Source: Trichocoleus sp. FACHB-40
Lineage (GTDB): Bacteria > Cyanobacteriota > Cyanobacteriia > Cyanobacteriales > FACHB-T130
DNA: 64,000 nt
Direction: 5' to 3'
Assembly (NCBI RefSeq): GCF_014695915.1
Contig: NZ_JACJPF010000098.1
Location: forward strand, 124,001 to 188,000
Position numbers and translations under genes: made by a program. The notes below the pieces were generated by a model that ran no database searches, was not told where the DNA came from, and saw only the letters and a list, made by a program, of their open reading frames with translations. Shown here in pieces: positions 17,055-26,083 of this stretch; position 1 is the stretch's first letter, and every line of letters begins with the position of its first letter.

Positions 17055-19097
17055 ATGGTTCAACTAATGCTTTATGTCAACCCAGTTACTGGAAAAGATA
17101 CTAACGCCGGAAACTTATCTACACCGCACAAAACCCTCACCCGCGCCATAAGACAAGCTGAAGCCGGAACCACAATTCAACTGGCTGCTGGAACTTACAA
17201 CGCTGCTAGTGGCGAGGTTTTTCCCTTAGTTATCCCTTCTGGGGTGACGGTGGTGGGAAATGAATCCACCAAAGGCAAGGGTGTTCAAATTGATGGTAGC
17301 GGGGAATTTATCAGTCCTAGCTTTGGTTCCCAAAATATCGCCCTGCGTCTGGAAACAAATGCCCAATTACGGGGGGTAACGGTGACAAATCGCGCTGCTA
17401 AGGGAGTCGGGGTTTGGATAGAATCAACATCGCCAACTCTGGCTAATAATACTTTCACTCTTTGCAGTCGCGATGGCGTGTTTGTGACTGGCACGGCTAA
17501 ACCGTTAATTTTGGATAATGTGTTTAGTCAAAATTCTGCCAGTGGTGTTTCTGTGTTACGCAATGCTAAGGGGGAAGTGCGGCGAAATGTGGCTCAAAAT
17601 ACTGGTTACGGTATTGTAATTGCAGATAAGGCGGCTCCTCTGCTTACAGATAACAAAGTTTTTGCGAATAGGGTGGGGATTTCTCTGTCTGGTAACGCTA
17701 AACCTGTGTTGCGTAATAATTTGATTGAGAAGAATACGCAAGCAGGGTTAATTGCTGCTGAGGAAGCTAAACCACAGTTAGGCAGTCGTCAAGATCCTGC
17801 TGGCAATATTATCCGGGATAACGGGGAAGCGGATTTGCAAAATAATACCCGTTTTACTATCGTTTCTGCGGGAAATCTCCTGAATCCGGCGCGGGTACGG
17901 GGAGGAATCGATTTTGTGACCACTCAGGCGACTGGTTCTAGTTTTATACTTGGCCCTGCCCAGTTTAGCGATGTTTCTGGTCATTGGGCGGAAGCTTTTA
18001 TTAAGGCTTTGGTTGCGAAAAATTTGATTAGTGGTTTTCCGGATGGTACGTTCAAGCCGGAAGCGCCAATTACTCGTGCCCAATATGCGGCGATAATTGC
18101 GAAGACTTTTAATTTACCGCCACGTCCGGGATCTGGAATATTTACCGATGTTCCTGATAATTTTTGGGCAAAGGATGCTATTCGCAAAGCAGCAGGAATG
18201 GGCTTTATTTCGGGCTTCCCTGATAGTACATTTCGACCGGGACAAAATTTAACGCGAGTGCAGGCGATCGCATCTCTAGTTTCTGGCTTGTCACTTACTG
18301 GCGGCAATCCTAGCGTATTGGGAGTATATAGCGATCGCGCTCAAATTCCCAGCTATGCCACAGACGCAGTAGCAACTGCCACTACGCGGCGCATAATTGT
18401 AAATTATCCCCAAACCAGTCTACTGCAACCGATGCGGGATATAACTAGGGCTGAAGTCGCAGCTTTAATATATCAGGCATTAGTGGCAACCGGGGAAGTT
18501 CAGGCAATCTCAAGTCCCTACATCGTCAACCCCGACGCCACCCTTCCCACCTTCAGCGACATTCAAGGACACTGGGGAGAAACTTACATTCGCCCATTAG
18601 CTACTCAAAACTTAATCAGTGGCTTTACTAATGGCACCTTCAAACCAGACGACAAACTCAATCGCGCTGGATTTACTGCTTTACTAATTAAAGCCTTTAA
18701 CCCCACTCCCAAACGTCCACCTATACAATTCAAAGATATCCCCGTTGATTTTTGGGCGCAGGGTGCAATTCAACAAGCCTACAGCAGTGGTTTCATTACT
18801 GGATTTCCCGATCAAACTTTCCGTCCCCAGCAGCAAGTGTTGCGAATTCAGTTAATTGTCTCCCTAGTAAGTGGCTTAGGTTTCCCATCGGGGGATGAAA
18901 AACTCTTAGAAAGGTACGAAGATCGAAATGAGATACCAGCCTACGCCCGTCCCGCTGTTGCTGCTGCTACCCAAAGAGGCATAATTGTCAATTATCCTTC
19001 ACCAGCACAACTTAACCCAAACCGCGAAGCCACACGGGCCGAAGCAGCTGCTATGGTTTATCAAGCATTGGTCGCCACTGGACGACTGTCTGTATAG
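17055..19097 (+). CDS. Parallel beta-helix (DUF1565) protein with six SLH domains
   Basis: 680-residue surface-type protein. Residues 8-270 are a right-handed beta-helix domain of the DUF1565 type, opening YVNPVTGKDTNAGNLSTPHK, with repeated N-rich turns (LANNTF, LILDNVF, VRRNVA, LLTDNKV, VLRNNLI). Two triplets of S-layer homology domains follow: FSDVSGHWAEAFI, FTDVPDNFWAKDAI, YSDRAQIPSYATDAV, then FSDIQGHWGETYI, FKDIPVDFWAQGAI, YEDRNEIPAYARPAV. The two triplets are clearly related, so the module was duplicated. SLH domains bind the cell wall in other bacteria. No signal peptide is visible at the chosen ATG, and no better upstream start exists in the repeat-filled spacer, so the export route is unclear. 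Confidence 0.88.
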   Translation: MVQLMLYVNPVTGKDTNAGNLSTPHKTLTRAIRQAEAGTTIQLAAGTYNAASGEVFPLVIPSGVTVVGNESTKGKGVQIDGSGEFISPSFGSQNIALRLETNAQLRGVTVTNRAAKGVGVWIESTSPTLANNTFTLCSRDGVFVTGTAKPLILDNVFSQNSASGVSVLRNAKGEVRRNVAQNTGYGIVIADKAAPLLTDNKVFANRVGISLSGNAKPVLRNNLIEKNTQAGLIAAEEAKPQLGSRQDPAGNIIRDNGEADLQNNTRFTIVSAGNLLNPARVRGGIDFVTTQATGSSFILGPAQFSDVSGHWAEAFIKALVAKNLISGFPDGTFKPEAPITRAQYAAIIAKTFNLPPRPGSGIFTDVPDNFWAKDAIRKAAGMGFISGFPDSTFRPGQNLTRVQAIASLVSGLSLTGGNPSVLGVYSDRAQIPSYATDAVATATTRRIIVNYPQTSLLQPMRDITRAEVAALIYQALVATGEVQAISSPYIVNPDATLPTFSDIQGHWGETYIRPLATQNLISGFTNGTFKPDDKLNRAGFTALLIKAFNPTPKRPPIQFKDIPVDFWAQGAIQQAYSSGFITGFPDQTFRPQQQVLRIQLIVSLVSGLGFPSGDEKLLERYEDRNEIPAYARPAVAAATQRGIIVNYPSPAQLNPNREATRAEAAAMVYQALVATGRLSV

Positions 19098-19131
19098 TCA
19101 GTTGTTTGTTGTTTGTTAAAGTTTAAAGGTG

Positions 19132-19168
19132 GGAAAGTTGTTAGAACCTGACAACGTTTCAACTTTCC
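19132..19168 (+). terminator. Hairpin after the SLH gene
   Basis: GGAAAGTTG (19132-19140) pairs with CAACTTTCC (19160-19168), with a possible inner GTTG/CAAC alternative. It lies about 35 bp after the stop codon; the following bases are pyrimidine-rich (TTCCTT). Confidence 0.5.
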
Positions 19169-19242
19169 TTCCTTGATAACTCTTCCCTGGCACATAACCA
19201 ATGACCGCTAACATTGTTTCTGGTCTGCTATTTTAACTTCTG

Positions 19243-19911
19243 ATGACATCTACCCAAGACTCAGCTGCGGTCTACGTCGTAGCTTTGCTTGTTCACTATT
19301 GTTTTGAACTGGGGGGTTACAAGCCAGAGGAATTAGTTACCCGGTGGCTGCAAAACTATGCCGCCAGCTGGGTGCGTTTTGCTGTAATTGAGGCGCTTTA
19401 TCAGGGACGTTACAAAGCGGTTTCTGTAGAACAAATTTTAAGTGCTTGGACTAGGCGTGGGCGGGCATTATATCACTTTAATCATGATTTTGAGAGACTA
19501 ATTTCGCGCAATTTTCCTAACAATTTACTGGAACCAGTCGATGCTTTATCGTCAATAGCCTCTGATAATGCGGCGATAGAAGAAGCGATTTATAGCGATT
19601 CTACCCCGCCAGAGGATGCGATCGCTTTAACCGCATCTGGCGAGGTAAAAATTCCGGTAGGTGTCACCGAAATGCCGCCAGCAGAAACACCTAACCTCGC
19701 CGAACCTGCAACTGAAGGTATCACTGCGGGTCTTGCTCGTCGTCCGGACACCCGTATTGTCCGCCAAGCCGATTGGACGCGCTGGAGTGTTGGTAAACGT
19801 CCGATTCACCAATTCATTCCCCAGACGGATGATTCTGATTTTTACCAGAAGTTGAAAGCTGTCGCTCACAACGATGAAGATGACGCTTCAAAAAGTGATA
19901 AAAATGGCTAA
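19243..19911 (+). CDS. Conserved cyanobacterial protein of unknown function
   Basis: 222 residues, soluble. The first ~95 residues look like an all-helical domain (VYVVALLVHYCFELGGYKPE, then VRFAVIEALYQGRYKAVSVEQIL), followed by RALYHFNHDFERLISRNFP. The rest is acidic and low-complexity up to a basic patch (IVRQADWTRWSVGKRPIHQF) and a charged tail. The well-formed N-terminal domain and cyanobacterial codon use support a real gene. I recall similar proteins only as hypothetical cyanobacterial ones. A 15-bp inverted repeat follows the stop codon. Confidence 0.75.
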   Translation: MTSTQDSAAVYVVALLVHYCFELGGYKPEELVTRWLQNYAASWVRFAVIEALYQGRYKAVSVEQILSAWTRRGRALYHFNHDFERLISRNFPNNLLEPVDALSSIASDNAAIEEAIYSDSTPPEDAIALTASGEVKIPVGVTEMPPAETPNLAEPATEGITAGLARRPDTRIVRQADWTRWSVGKRPIHQFIPQTDDSDFYQKLKAVAHNDEDDASKSDKNG

Positions 19912-19936
19912 TTGTTGATAGCATATGTTTAGTTTC

Positions 19937-19969
19937 AGATACCCGACTTCTCTAAGAAGTCGGGTATCT
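19937..19969. repeat. Perfect 15-bp palindromic hairpin
   Basis: AGATACCCGACTTCT (19937-19951) and its exact complement (19955-19969) flank a 3-base loop. It lies 25 bases after the preceding stop and 45 before the convergent cpcS end, so it may stop transcription from both sides. The same motif, from memory, is dispersed in many cyanobacterial genomes, making a mobile palindrome likely. Confidence 0.7.
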
Positions 19970-20014
19970 CGCCTTCACGAAAAGGGCAATTAGCTATTAG
20001 CTACGAACAATTGA

Positions 20015-20575
20015 CTACTGACTAACAGCCGCATCCGTTTCTTCTGGCTTTGGCTGTGTGCCACCCATGCGAATTTCCGAACAAAAAGTAGCCATAGAAA
20101 AGCCACCAAATCGCTTTAAAATACTACTTCTTAACCGCAAATTAGGACTAGCAAACCAAATGCGTTCTTCAGAGTACATAGTTTCGTACTCTGTAATTAA
20201 CGTCATCGCTTCATCGCTGCCGATGATGTAGCGACCAGCAACAGATGCTTTCTCCGCATAGCCCATGTCGCGCAGCAACTTACCTTCATTCGGCTTGTCC
20301 GGGTCGGCAATCGGAACGAGAACGGTTGTTCCAGTGTGTTTTTCCTTATCCCATTCCATTGTTCCATCCCAAGTAACACGAGCGCCACCCCAAGCTAAGG
20401 CAGGATCAGCTTCATATTGCTGGCAAAGCTTAATCACTTCTGGATCGTCTGCTGTTACCATTTCAATCTTGATATCTGACTTGCCGCTTTCTGCTTGTTT
20501 GAAAGCCAAATGGTGGCTGGTACGCTGAGAAAACCATTTGCCAGCACTTTTCTGGAAAAATTCTTGAATATCCAT
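20015..20575 (-). CDS. cpcS: Phycobiliprotein chromophore lyase, CpcS/CpeS family
   Basis: Attaches phycocyanobilin to Cys-84-type sites of phycobiliprotein subunits during phycobilisome assembly. The 186-residue product has the expected lipocalin-like sequence: [20 protein letters not shown] at the start, [15 protein letters not shown] in the middle, and [15 protein letters not shown] followed by [11 protein letters not shown] near the end. Length and motif order are normal for the CpcS-I group. It is a single gene here with no phycobiliprotein structural genes near it, which is common for this lyase. Confidence 0.93.
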   Translation of the reverse strand: MDIQEFFQKSAGKWFSQRTSHHLAFKQAESGKSDIKIEMVTADDPEVIKLCQQYEADPALAWGGARVTWDGTMEWDKEKHTGTTVLVPIADPDKPNEGKLLRDMGYAEKASVAGRYIIGSDEAMTLITEYETMYSEERIWFASPNLRLRSSILKRFGGFSMATFCSEIRMGGTQPKPEETDAAVSQ

Positions 20576-20780
20576 GAATCAAACTCTGAGGTCTAATACT
20601 TTTTTAACAGCACTTTGAATATCTTAATTGTTTCAATCCTTAATCGGGATTTTAACTTCCGCTTAGATTTTACACCTGTTTATGGGTAGGTTTATTTACC
20701 AGTCGCCAGAGAGAGTGCTGCTGGGTAGCCTCTAGTTTATAAAAAGGTTAAGAGTCTCGGATTTTGGTTAAAAGCGCATC

Positions 20781-21311
20781 ATGTCACGAATTCACGGCAC
20801 CCCTAAAGATGACTACATCGAAGCGACTGAAGGCGATGATGTTATTTTTGGCTACGCTGGCGATGATACGCTGGTTGGGAAGGAAGGTAATGATATCATC
20901 CACGGCGGTCTAGGGAATGATTTAATTCATGGTGGAGAGGGTGAGGATACCCTGTTCGGAGAAGATGGAGATGATTGTTTGCTAGGTGGGGAAAAACGCG
21001 ATCGCTTATTCGGGGGCGATGGCGATGATACTCTAATTGGGGGTAAAGATAGCGATCGCTTGTTTGGCGGTAGAGGTAATGATATCTACGTTTACTCTCC
21101 CGGCGATGGTTTTGACACTATTGAGGATGAATCTGGTACCGACATCCTACGCTTAAAACATATTCTCTCCAATGAGGTAAGCGTGGATTTTGCCATCGGT
21201 GGTTGGCTTTGCGTATCCTACCGCGACCAGCCTATTGTGAAGATGCGCGGTGTGGAGTTTATCCATACTGAAGATGGCTGCTTCACTGTCGCGCAATGGC
21301 TGAAGAGATGA
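20781..21311 (+). CDS. RTX-type calcium-binding repeat protein
   Basis: Small (176 residues) hemolysin-type repeat protein. Residues 8-105 contain about nine GGxGxDxhx nonapeptides (for example GYAGDDTLVGKEGNDIIHGG, GGLGNDLIHGG, GGDGDDTLIGG) that would fold as a Ca2+-binding parallel beta-roll. A C-terminal cap follows (YVYSPGDGFDTIEDESGTD and a beta-rich end). It lacks an N-terminal signal peptide, as expected for type I secretion, but no type I secretion genes are nearby. The short length suggests a stand-alone cap-and-roll protein rather than a toxin. Confidence 0.88.
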   Translation: MSRIHGTPKDDYIEATEGDDVIFGYAGDDTLVGKEGNDIIHGGLGNDLIHGGEGEDTLFGEDGDDCLLGGEKRDRLFGGDGDDTLIGGKDSDRLFGGRGNDIYVYSPGDGFDTIEDESGTDILRLKHILSNEVSVDFAIGGWLCVSYRDQPIVKMRGVEFIHTEDGCFTVAQWLKR

Positions 21312-21312
21312 A

Positions 21313-21398
21313 GGGATTGGGGATTGGGGATTGGGGATTGGGGATTGGAAGGACTCTTTCTTACCTAGTCCCTAGTCCCCAGCCCCCAGCCCCCAGCC
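21313..21398. repeat. STRR heptamer array between convergent genes
   Basis: About five head-to-tail GGGGATT units (21313-21348) are followed by complementary CCCCAGC/CCTAGTC units (21366-21398), so transcripts from either side can fold into a GC-rich stem. Position between the RTX gene and the leftward HEAT gene suggests an additional role in stopping transcription. Confidence 0.85.
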
Positions 21399-21399
21399 T

Positions 21400-22068
21400 T
21401 TACTTTTCTGCCAAGCGCTTGAGGGAAATAGTGGCAGCAGCAGAAACTTGGGGATGGCTATCTTTTTCTAAGTAATTAAGAGCTGATATACTCTTATCAC
21501 TTTTCAAGTGTCCCAAGGCTTCTGCTAAACGCTGACGAACCAGCCAATCTTCTGACTGAGCAAAGCGGAGAATTTTATCTACAGATTCTACTGCTTTGAT
21601 TTCTCCCAAGGCTGCGATCGCTGCTTGTTGCAATACTACTTCTGGGCCATCTAATGCCCGTATTAGCACATCAAAGGCGCGGGGGTCTTTTAAATTGCCT
21701 AAACTAACAGCAGCACTGAACCGCACTAACCAATCTGTATCTTCGTAGAAAGCTCTTACCAAAGGTTCAAATCCTCTGATATCGGCTAGATAACCTAACG
21801 CACCAGCCGCATCAGCACGGATACCGTAATCTGGATCTGTTTCTAGCAACTTCGCCAAAATTGGAAAGCATTCTTCGGTCGGTTTTACACCTAGTGCAAA
21901 TACTGCCATTGAACGAATTTGCAGATTTTCGTCATTTAAAACTTTTTTAATTAAAGGCACCGCCTCGTCTGGTGTAACTTGACGCAACGAAGCAAGAGCA
22001 ATCATGCGATCGCGTGAATTTGGACTTTCTAACTGTTCGCCAATCTCTTGTAAACTGGGATGACTCAT
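21400..22068 (-). CDS. HEAT-repeat (PBS lyase-like) protein
   Basis: 222 residues made almost wholly of about six PBS-lyase-type HEAT repeats, with units such as RSMAVFALGVKPTEE, RADAAGALGYLADIRG, RFSAAVSLGNLKDPR and RQRLAEALGHLKSDKS. Proteins of this size and make-up in cyanobacteria include NblB, which takes part in phycobilisome degradation, and bilin lyase subunits. The nearby cpcS gene makes a phycobilisome role plausible, but the repeats alone cannot prove it. No signal peptide or membrane segment. Confidence 0.85.
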   Translation of the reverse strand: MSHPSLQEIGEQLESPNSRDRMIALASLRQVTPDEAVPLIKKVLNDENLQIRSMAVFALGVKPTEECFPILAKLLETDPDYGIRADAAGALGYLADIRGFEPLVRAFYEDTDWLVRFSAAVSLGNLKDPRAFDVLIRALDGPEVVLQQAAIAALGEIKAVESVDKILRFAQSEDWLVRQRLAEALGHLKSDKSISALNYLEKDSHPQVSAAATISLKRLAEK

Positions 22069-22157
22069 AATATTCTAAGCTTTTTAATAAATCTTAACAT
22101 ATTAAAAAATGGTAAGGGGGTAATAAGTAGTTGGGCAATCACCCCATTACCCGCACT

Positions 22158-22754
22158 TTACTTAAGGCTAAAGCGTCCCAAATGTTCTTCGCCTTGACGT
22201 TTTGGGATGGAATTTGTCACTGGTTCTAAGGAAAGAATTTCAAAATCTGTCTCAAAGTAGTTGCGAATTTCTGCGGGTGTTACACCAAAGGGAGGGCCAC
22301 CCGGACGATTATGGGTGAAAAATAAGCCAATCAATTCTCCTTTAGGCTTCAACAAAGAGCGTACTAATTGCACGTAGGCTGGACGCTGTTCGGGGGAGAT
22401 GGCGCAGAAGCAAGTATGCTCAACGATGTAGTCGAAATAATTGGGAAACTCCGCTGGTAAGTCAAAAATATCGCGTTGCAAAAATTGGGCTGTGCTACCA
22501 GTGGCATTCGCCAAAGATGTTGCGGATGCGATCGCACTCGGTGCCAAATCAACCCCAATTGTTTCAAATCCATAACGAGCAAATAGTAAGGCATCATAAC
22601 CGCGACCGCAGCCGAGAACAACTGTACGACCAACAGGAAGTTGAGACGAATTTAGGAGACTTTCCAAAGGCGGTGCTGGCTCACCTAAATCCCAAGGAGT
22701 TGTTCCTTCTTGGTAGCGATTTTCCCAATCATTAGATTCAGTCACTGATTGCAT
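22158..22754 (-). CDS. SAM-dependent methyltransferase, TPMT/halide-thiol type
   Basis: 198 residues of the thiopurine methyltransferase-like family. The start WENRYQEGTTPWDLGEPAPP is characteristic. The SAM-binding motif I is VLGCGRGYDALLFARYG, motif II is IGVDLAPSAI, and later elements are DYIVEHTCFCAI and LIGLFFTHNRPGGPPFGV. Relatives methylate halides, thiocyanate, thiols or selenium compounds; the actual acceptor cannot be read from sequence. It ends 30 bp before the alpha-mannosidase reading frame would begin on the same strand, so it may be the distal gene of a two-gene unit. Confidence 0.88.
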   Translation of the reverse strand: MQSVTESNDWENRYQEGTTPWDLGEPAPPLESLLNSSQLPVGRTVVLGCGRGYDALLFARYGFETIGVDLAPSAIASATSLANATGSTAQFLQRDIFDLPAEFPNYFDYIVEHTCFCAISPEQRPAYVQLVRSLLKPKGELIGLFFTHNRPGGPPFGVTPAEIRNYFETDFEILSLEPVTNSIPKRQGEEHLGRFSLK

Positions 22755-22781
22755 AATTGGTAGGTAATGGTGAATTTTGAA

Positions 22782-25700
22782 TTAATCCTTCTTGTAACTC
22801 CTAACTTTCCCATTTTCAAGGGTAAAGCTAGCAATTTTCCAAGGCTGGATTCTGATAGATTGCCCGGTGGGAAACGCTTCGGCTGCATCAATGGGACGCT
22901 CTAATAAATCAACAGGATGCGCGATCGCTAATCCCAAATTGCTTTGAAGTTGCATTTGTGCCTCTTCTCCGTGGCATTCATAGCACCGCAAAAGCCATTG
23001 TTGCGGATTATCTTCAGACTCTTTAAACGCCATCAAAATCAAATTTTCAGCTTGTAAGTCTAAAAATTGACCAACAGCAGGTAAAGAAGAATTTTGTTGA
23101 TTTACTGATGGCAACACCATCGCTTGCAAAGGTATATTTAGCTCATAGCCGCGTCGCACTGTATGGGCTGACTGCCAAGTGCCGCAATGAGGATATAGAG
23201 CATAAGTGAATTGATGCTTGCCTTGGTCTGCTTCTGGGTCAGGCCAAATAGAACTGCGTAATAATGTCAGGCGTAATTCTGAAGGTTGAGCATCGTAACC
23301 GTATTTACAATCATTTAGCAAACTGACACCGTAGTTATTGTCGCCTAGGTCAGCCCAACGCAAGGCGCTGACTTCCCATTTTGCTTTTTCTTGAGGTGTT
23401 TGTGGTTGGGTGGAACGGACAATAGTACCGCAGGGAATTTCGTATGTCGCTGAATCTGTCGTCACGGTAAGCGGGAAAGCAGCTTTTACTAATACGTGAC
23501 GTTCTTGCCAATCTACAGTAGTGACAATTTTCAGCACTGGCGATTCAGCTTCCAGCAGATAATCTTGGCAAAATTCCGATTCACCCAACTGCCTCACTAC
23601 GCGCAGACGAGTTTGCACTAATCCTCGTTCTACCCATTGAATAGATTTTAACTCGGTTGGAGGTAAGGGATTTTGGGCATAGTTGGGATTTATGTTCCAA
23701 GCATCCCAATATTGTCCGCTATCTTTGAATGCCTGTAGTTGATTTCCGCCGGGTTTATTTATAACTTCCTTATGATTAACTTTGTCGAAAACGCTGCTTA
23801 AATCTCCTGTCTCATCGTCCACAATTACCCGCAGCAATTCATTCTCTAAAACCCAATTTTTTAGGTTATTACTATCAGTATCTTGACAGGTGGCATTTTC
23901 TCCCGGTATGCTACTGCTAAAATAGCCTTTTTCTTGCTGATTTAGGGAAATATCGTCTTTTTTACATAGCCAAAAAACGCGATAACCCAAGCCTGGTATA
24001 TTTTTGGCAAGAAACAGTAGAGTTGATGCCTCACCGAGTTGAACAGGCATTTTTTCCCCAACCGATGTACAAATTTGCCAGCTTTGTGCAGAATCTGGTA
24101 AGTTGAGGGTAACAACCTGAGATCGTTGCCAGTTAAGGGAATTGAAGACGATAACAGGTAAAGCGTCGGGTTGCGGTGGTGGAGGAAGAGAGATAGAGGA
24201 AGCGATCGCATTCAAAGATTTCGCCAATATTTCCTCACCCACCTGTTCTACTTCCTGCCAAGCTTGGTTTGCCTCCACAAAGACTTGAGGAATCGAAGTT
24301 CCCGGCAGAATGTCGTGAAATTGGTTGAATAGAACTTTTTTCCAGGCGGATTCTAACTCATCTTTGGGATAAGTCGCATTTGTAGTGATAGTTGCGACAC
24401 AGGCGAAGAGTTCGGCTTGGTACAACAAACCTTCCGTGCGACGTAGAAAGCGCTTTTGGTCAGCGTGGGTAGTGTAGCAGCCGCGATGGAATTCTAGGTA
24501 AAGTTCGTCTTCCCAGGTAGGAATTGGAGACTGCGCCTCTGCCAACTTATCGCTAATTTGCTGTAAATAGTTGAGAGTAGAAGTAAATTCGAGGCGAGGG
24601 AAAAAAGGAGACTTTTCCCAACGCTGTTGGACTTCTAACATATCGCGGGTGGGGCCGCCGCCGTGATCGCCAACACCAGGAAGCCAAAGAGCATCTTGCA
24701 GATTAGTTTGTTTTTGCCAATCAAAGGCGTAGGATGACATCTTTATCGGGTCGATACCTTCACCGATGGGGGCAGACATCAGACTGAAAATCTCAGACCC
24801 ATCAGGCGATCGCCACCAAAAAACACCATAGGGAAATTCTGTAGTGTCGTTCCAGCGCAACTTCTGGGTGACGAAATATTCAATGCCGCCAGATAAAAGA
24901 AACTGCGGGAGAGTTGCACAAAAGCCAAAAGTATCTGGCAACCAAGCGACCTTACTCACCTGACCAAATTTTTCTTGGACGTAACGCTGACCGTAAAGTA
25001 ACTGACGAACAATCGACTCCCCACTAATTAAATTAAGCTCAGGTTCCACCCACATTCCGCCGACAACTTCCCAACGTCCAACAGCAACCTGTTGTTGAAT
25101 AGCAGAAAATAAATCAGGACGATGCTGCTCAATCCAGGCATAAAGCGCCGGCGTAGAATGGCAAAACGTCAGATTAGGAAACTCCTGCTGTAACCCAAGA
25201 ACAGATTCAAAAGTGCGTTGGGCAGTAACCCAAGTTTCACCAACAGGCCATAGCCAAGCCAAATCCAAATGAGCATGACCAACCAAAGAGATTACTGCTT
25301 CTCTTCCCTCGGCGCTCACTGTGCCTTTGCGGTTCATCCCTCCCAAATTTTCACGAAGAGTAGAAAGCGATCGCATAAACTTCTGACCATCTGGTAATGC
25401 TTCCCAATCAATTTGAGAAACAGCTGCGGCTAATATTTCAAGTTTTTCTGGTGCATCTTCCAAATAGCGGTGTAATACAGCTAACTCAGAAGCCACAAAA
25501 CCCGGTTCTAAAGTAGATTCATACACGCAAAGCGAATTTACCAACGCCCCATCATCATGTCCGGGACTTACCAGACGCAAGACAACCGTAATTACCTCAC
25601 CCGGAGTAACAGAAGGACTAAGTAGAACCCGTGTAGAACAATCAAATAAATCTCCCTCTTGCACCAACTTACCATTAACAAAGATTTGGGCAGAATCCGC

Positions 25701-26015
25701 CCACCAAGTCAGCACCAGACGTAATGCCAAACCCGTTAAAGGGAAACCAGACAAATCTTGGGGAATTAAGAATTGTTGAGCAAGCCATAAAACTTGCCTT
25801 CCCCCACTCCAAGCGATATGTCCTTTAGCATTAGGTTCGACAACTTGCCAATTATTCCACTCAGCGTCCAGTGCTTCCGAAACTGGGATATCTGCGGTAC
25901 AGTAACGCCAATGGAGTTTAACATTCGTCTGAGTCAGCGCATACAGCTTTTCAATCGCTTCCGAAATCTGGCGGCTGCAAGGCTGAGATATAAAAGGTGT
26001 CTTGGAATCGGTCAT
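22782..26015 (-). CDS. Alpha-mannosidase, glycoside hydrolase family 38
   Basis: 1077-residue cytoplasmic-type GH38 enzyme hydrolysing alpha-mannosides. The catalytic domain (about 245-510) has the zinc site GHAHLDLAWLWPVGE, the nucleophile segment WLPDTFGFCATLPQF, and WNDTTEFPYGVFWW. A four-helix middle domain (HRGCYTTHADQKRFLRRTE, FNQFHDILPGTS) and beta-sandwich C-terminal domains follow. No signal peptide. An N-terminal beta-sandwich of about 240 residues precedes the catalytic domain, as in vacuolar-type alpha-mannosidases. The gene starts 68 bp from the divergent unknown at 26084. Likely role: turnover of cell-wall or storage mannosides. Confidence 0.93.
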   Translation of the reverse strand: MTDSKTPFISQPCSRQISEAIEKLYALTQTNVKLHWRYCTADIPVSEALDAEWNNWQVVEPNAKGHIAWSGGRQVLWLAQQFLIPQDLSGFPLTGLALRLVLTWWADSAQIFVNGKLVQEGDLFDCSTRVLLSPSVTPGEVITVVLRLVSPGHDDGALVNSLCVYESTLEPGFVASELAVLHRYLEDAPEKLEILAAAVSQIDWEALPDGQKFMRSLSTLRENLGGMNRKGTVSAEGREAVISLVGHAHLDLAWLWPVGETWVTAQRTFESVLGLQQEFPNLTFCHSTPALYAWIEQHRPDLFSAIQQQVAVGRWEVVGGMWVEPELNLISGESIVRQLLYGQRYVQEKFGQVSKVAWLPDTFGFCATLPQFLLSGGIEYFVTQKLRWNDTTEFPYGVFWWRSPDGSEIFSLMSAPIGEGIDPIKMSSYAFDWQKQTNLQDALWLPGVGDHGGGPTRDMLEVQQRWEKSPFFPRLEFTSTLNYLQQISDKLAEAQSPIPTWEDELYLEFHRGCYTTHADQKRFLRRTEGLLYQAELFACVATITTNATYPKDELESAWKKVLFNQFHDILPGTSIPQVFVEANQAWQEVEQVGEEILAKSLNAIASSISLPPPPQPDALPVIVFNSLNWQRSQVVTLNLPDSAQSWQICTSVGEKMPVQLGEASTLLFLAKNIPGLGYRVFWLCKKDDISLNQQEKGYFSSSIPGENATCQDTDSNNLKNWVLENELLRVIVDDETGDLSSVFDKVNHKEVINKPGGNQLQAFKDSGQYWDAWNINPNYAQNPLPPTELKSIQWVERGLVQTRLRVVRQLGESEFCQDYLLEAESPVLKIVTTVDWQERHVLVKAAFPLTVTTDSATYEIPCGTIVRSTQPQTPQEKAKWEVSALRWADLGDNNYGVSLLNDCKYGYDAQPSELRLTLLRSSIWPDPEADQGKHQFTYALYPHCGTWQSAHTVRRGYELNIPLQAMVLPSVNQQNSSLPAVGQFLDLQAENLILMAFKESEDNPQQWLLRCYECHGEEAQMQLQSNLGLAIAHPVDLLERPIDAAEAFPTGQSIRIQPWKIASFTLENGKVRSYKKD

Positions 26016-26083
26016 TTTTAGATAGAATCAGGGCATCTACTATTTTGAGCTTTTTAGCACTTAGCTTTTTAGCATTTAGCAAA

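Noticed and set aside
25997-26083. N-terminal extension of the unknown 669-residue protein
   Set aside because: It would begin with GTG inside the divergent mannosidase start codon region, has no ribosome site and consists of repeats of FLALSFLAFS type, so the ATG at 26084 was chosen.
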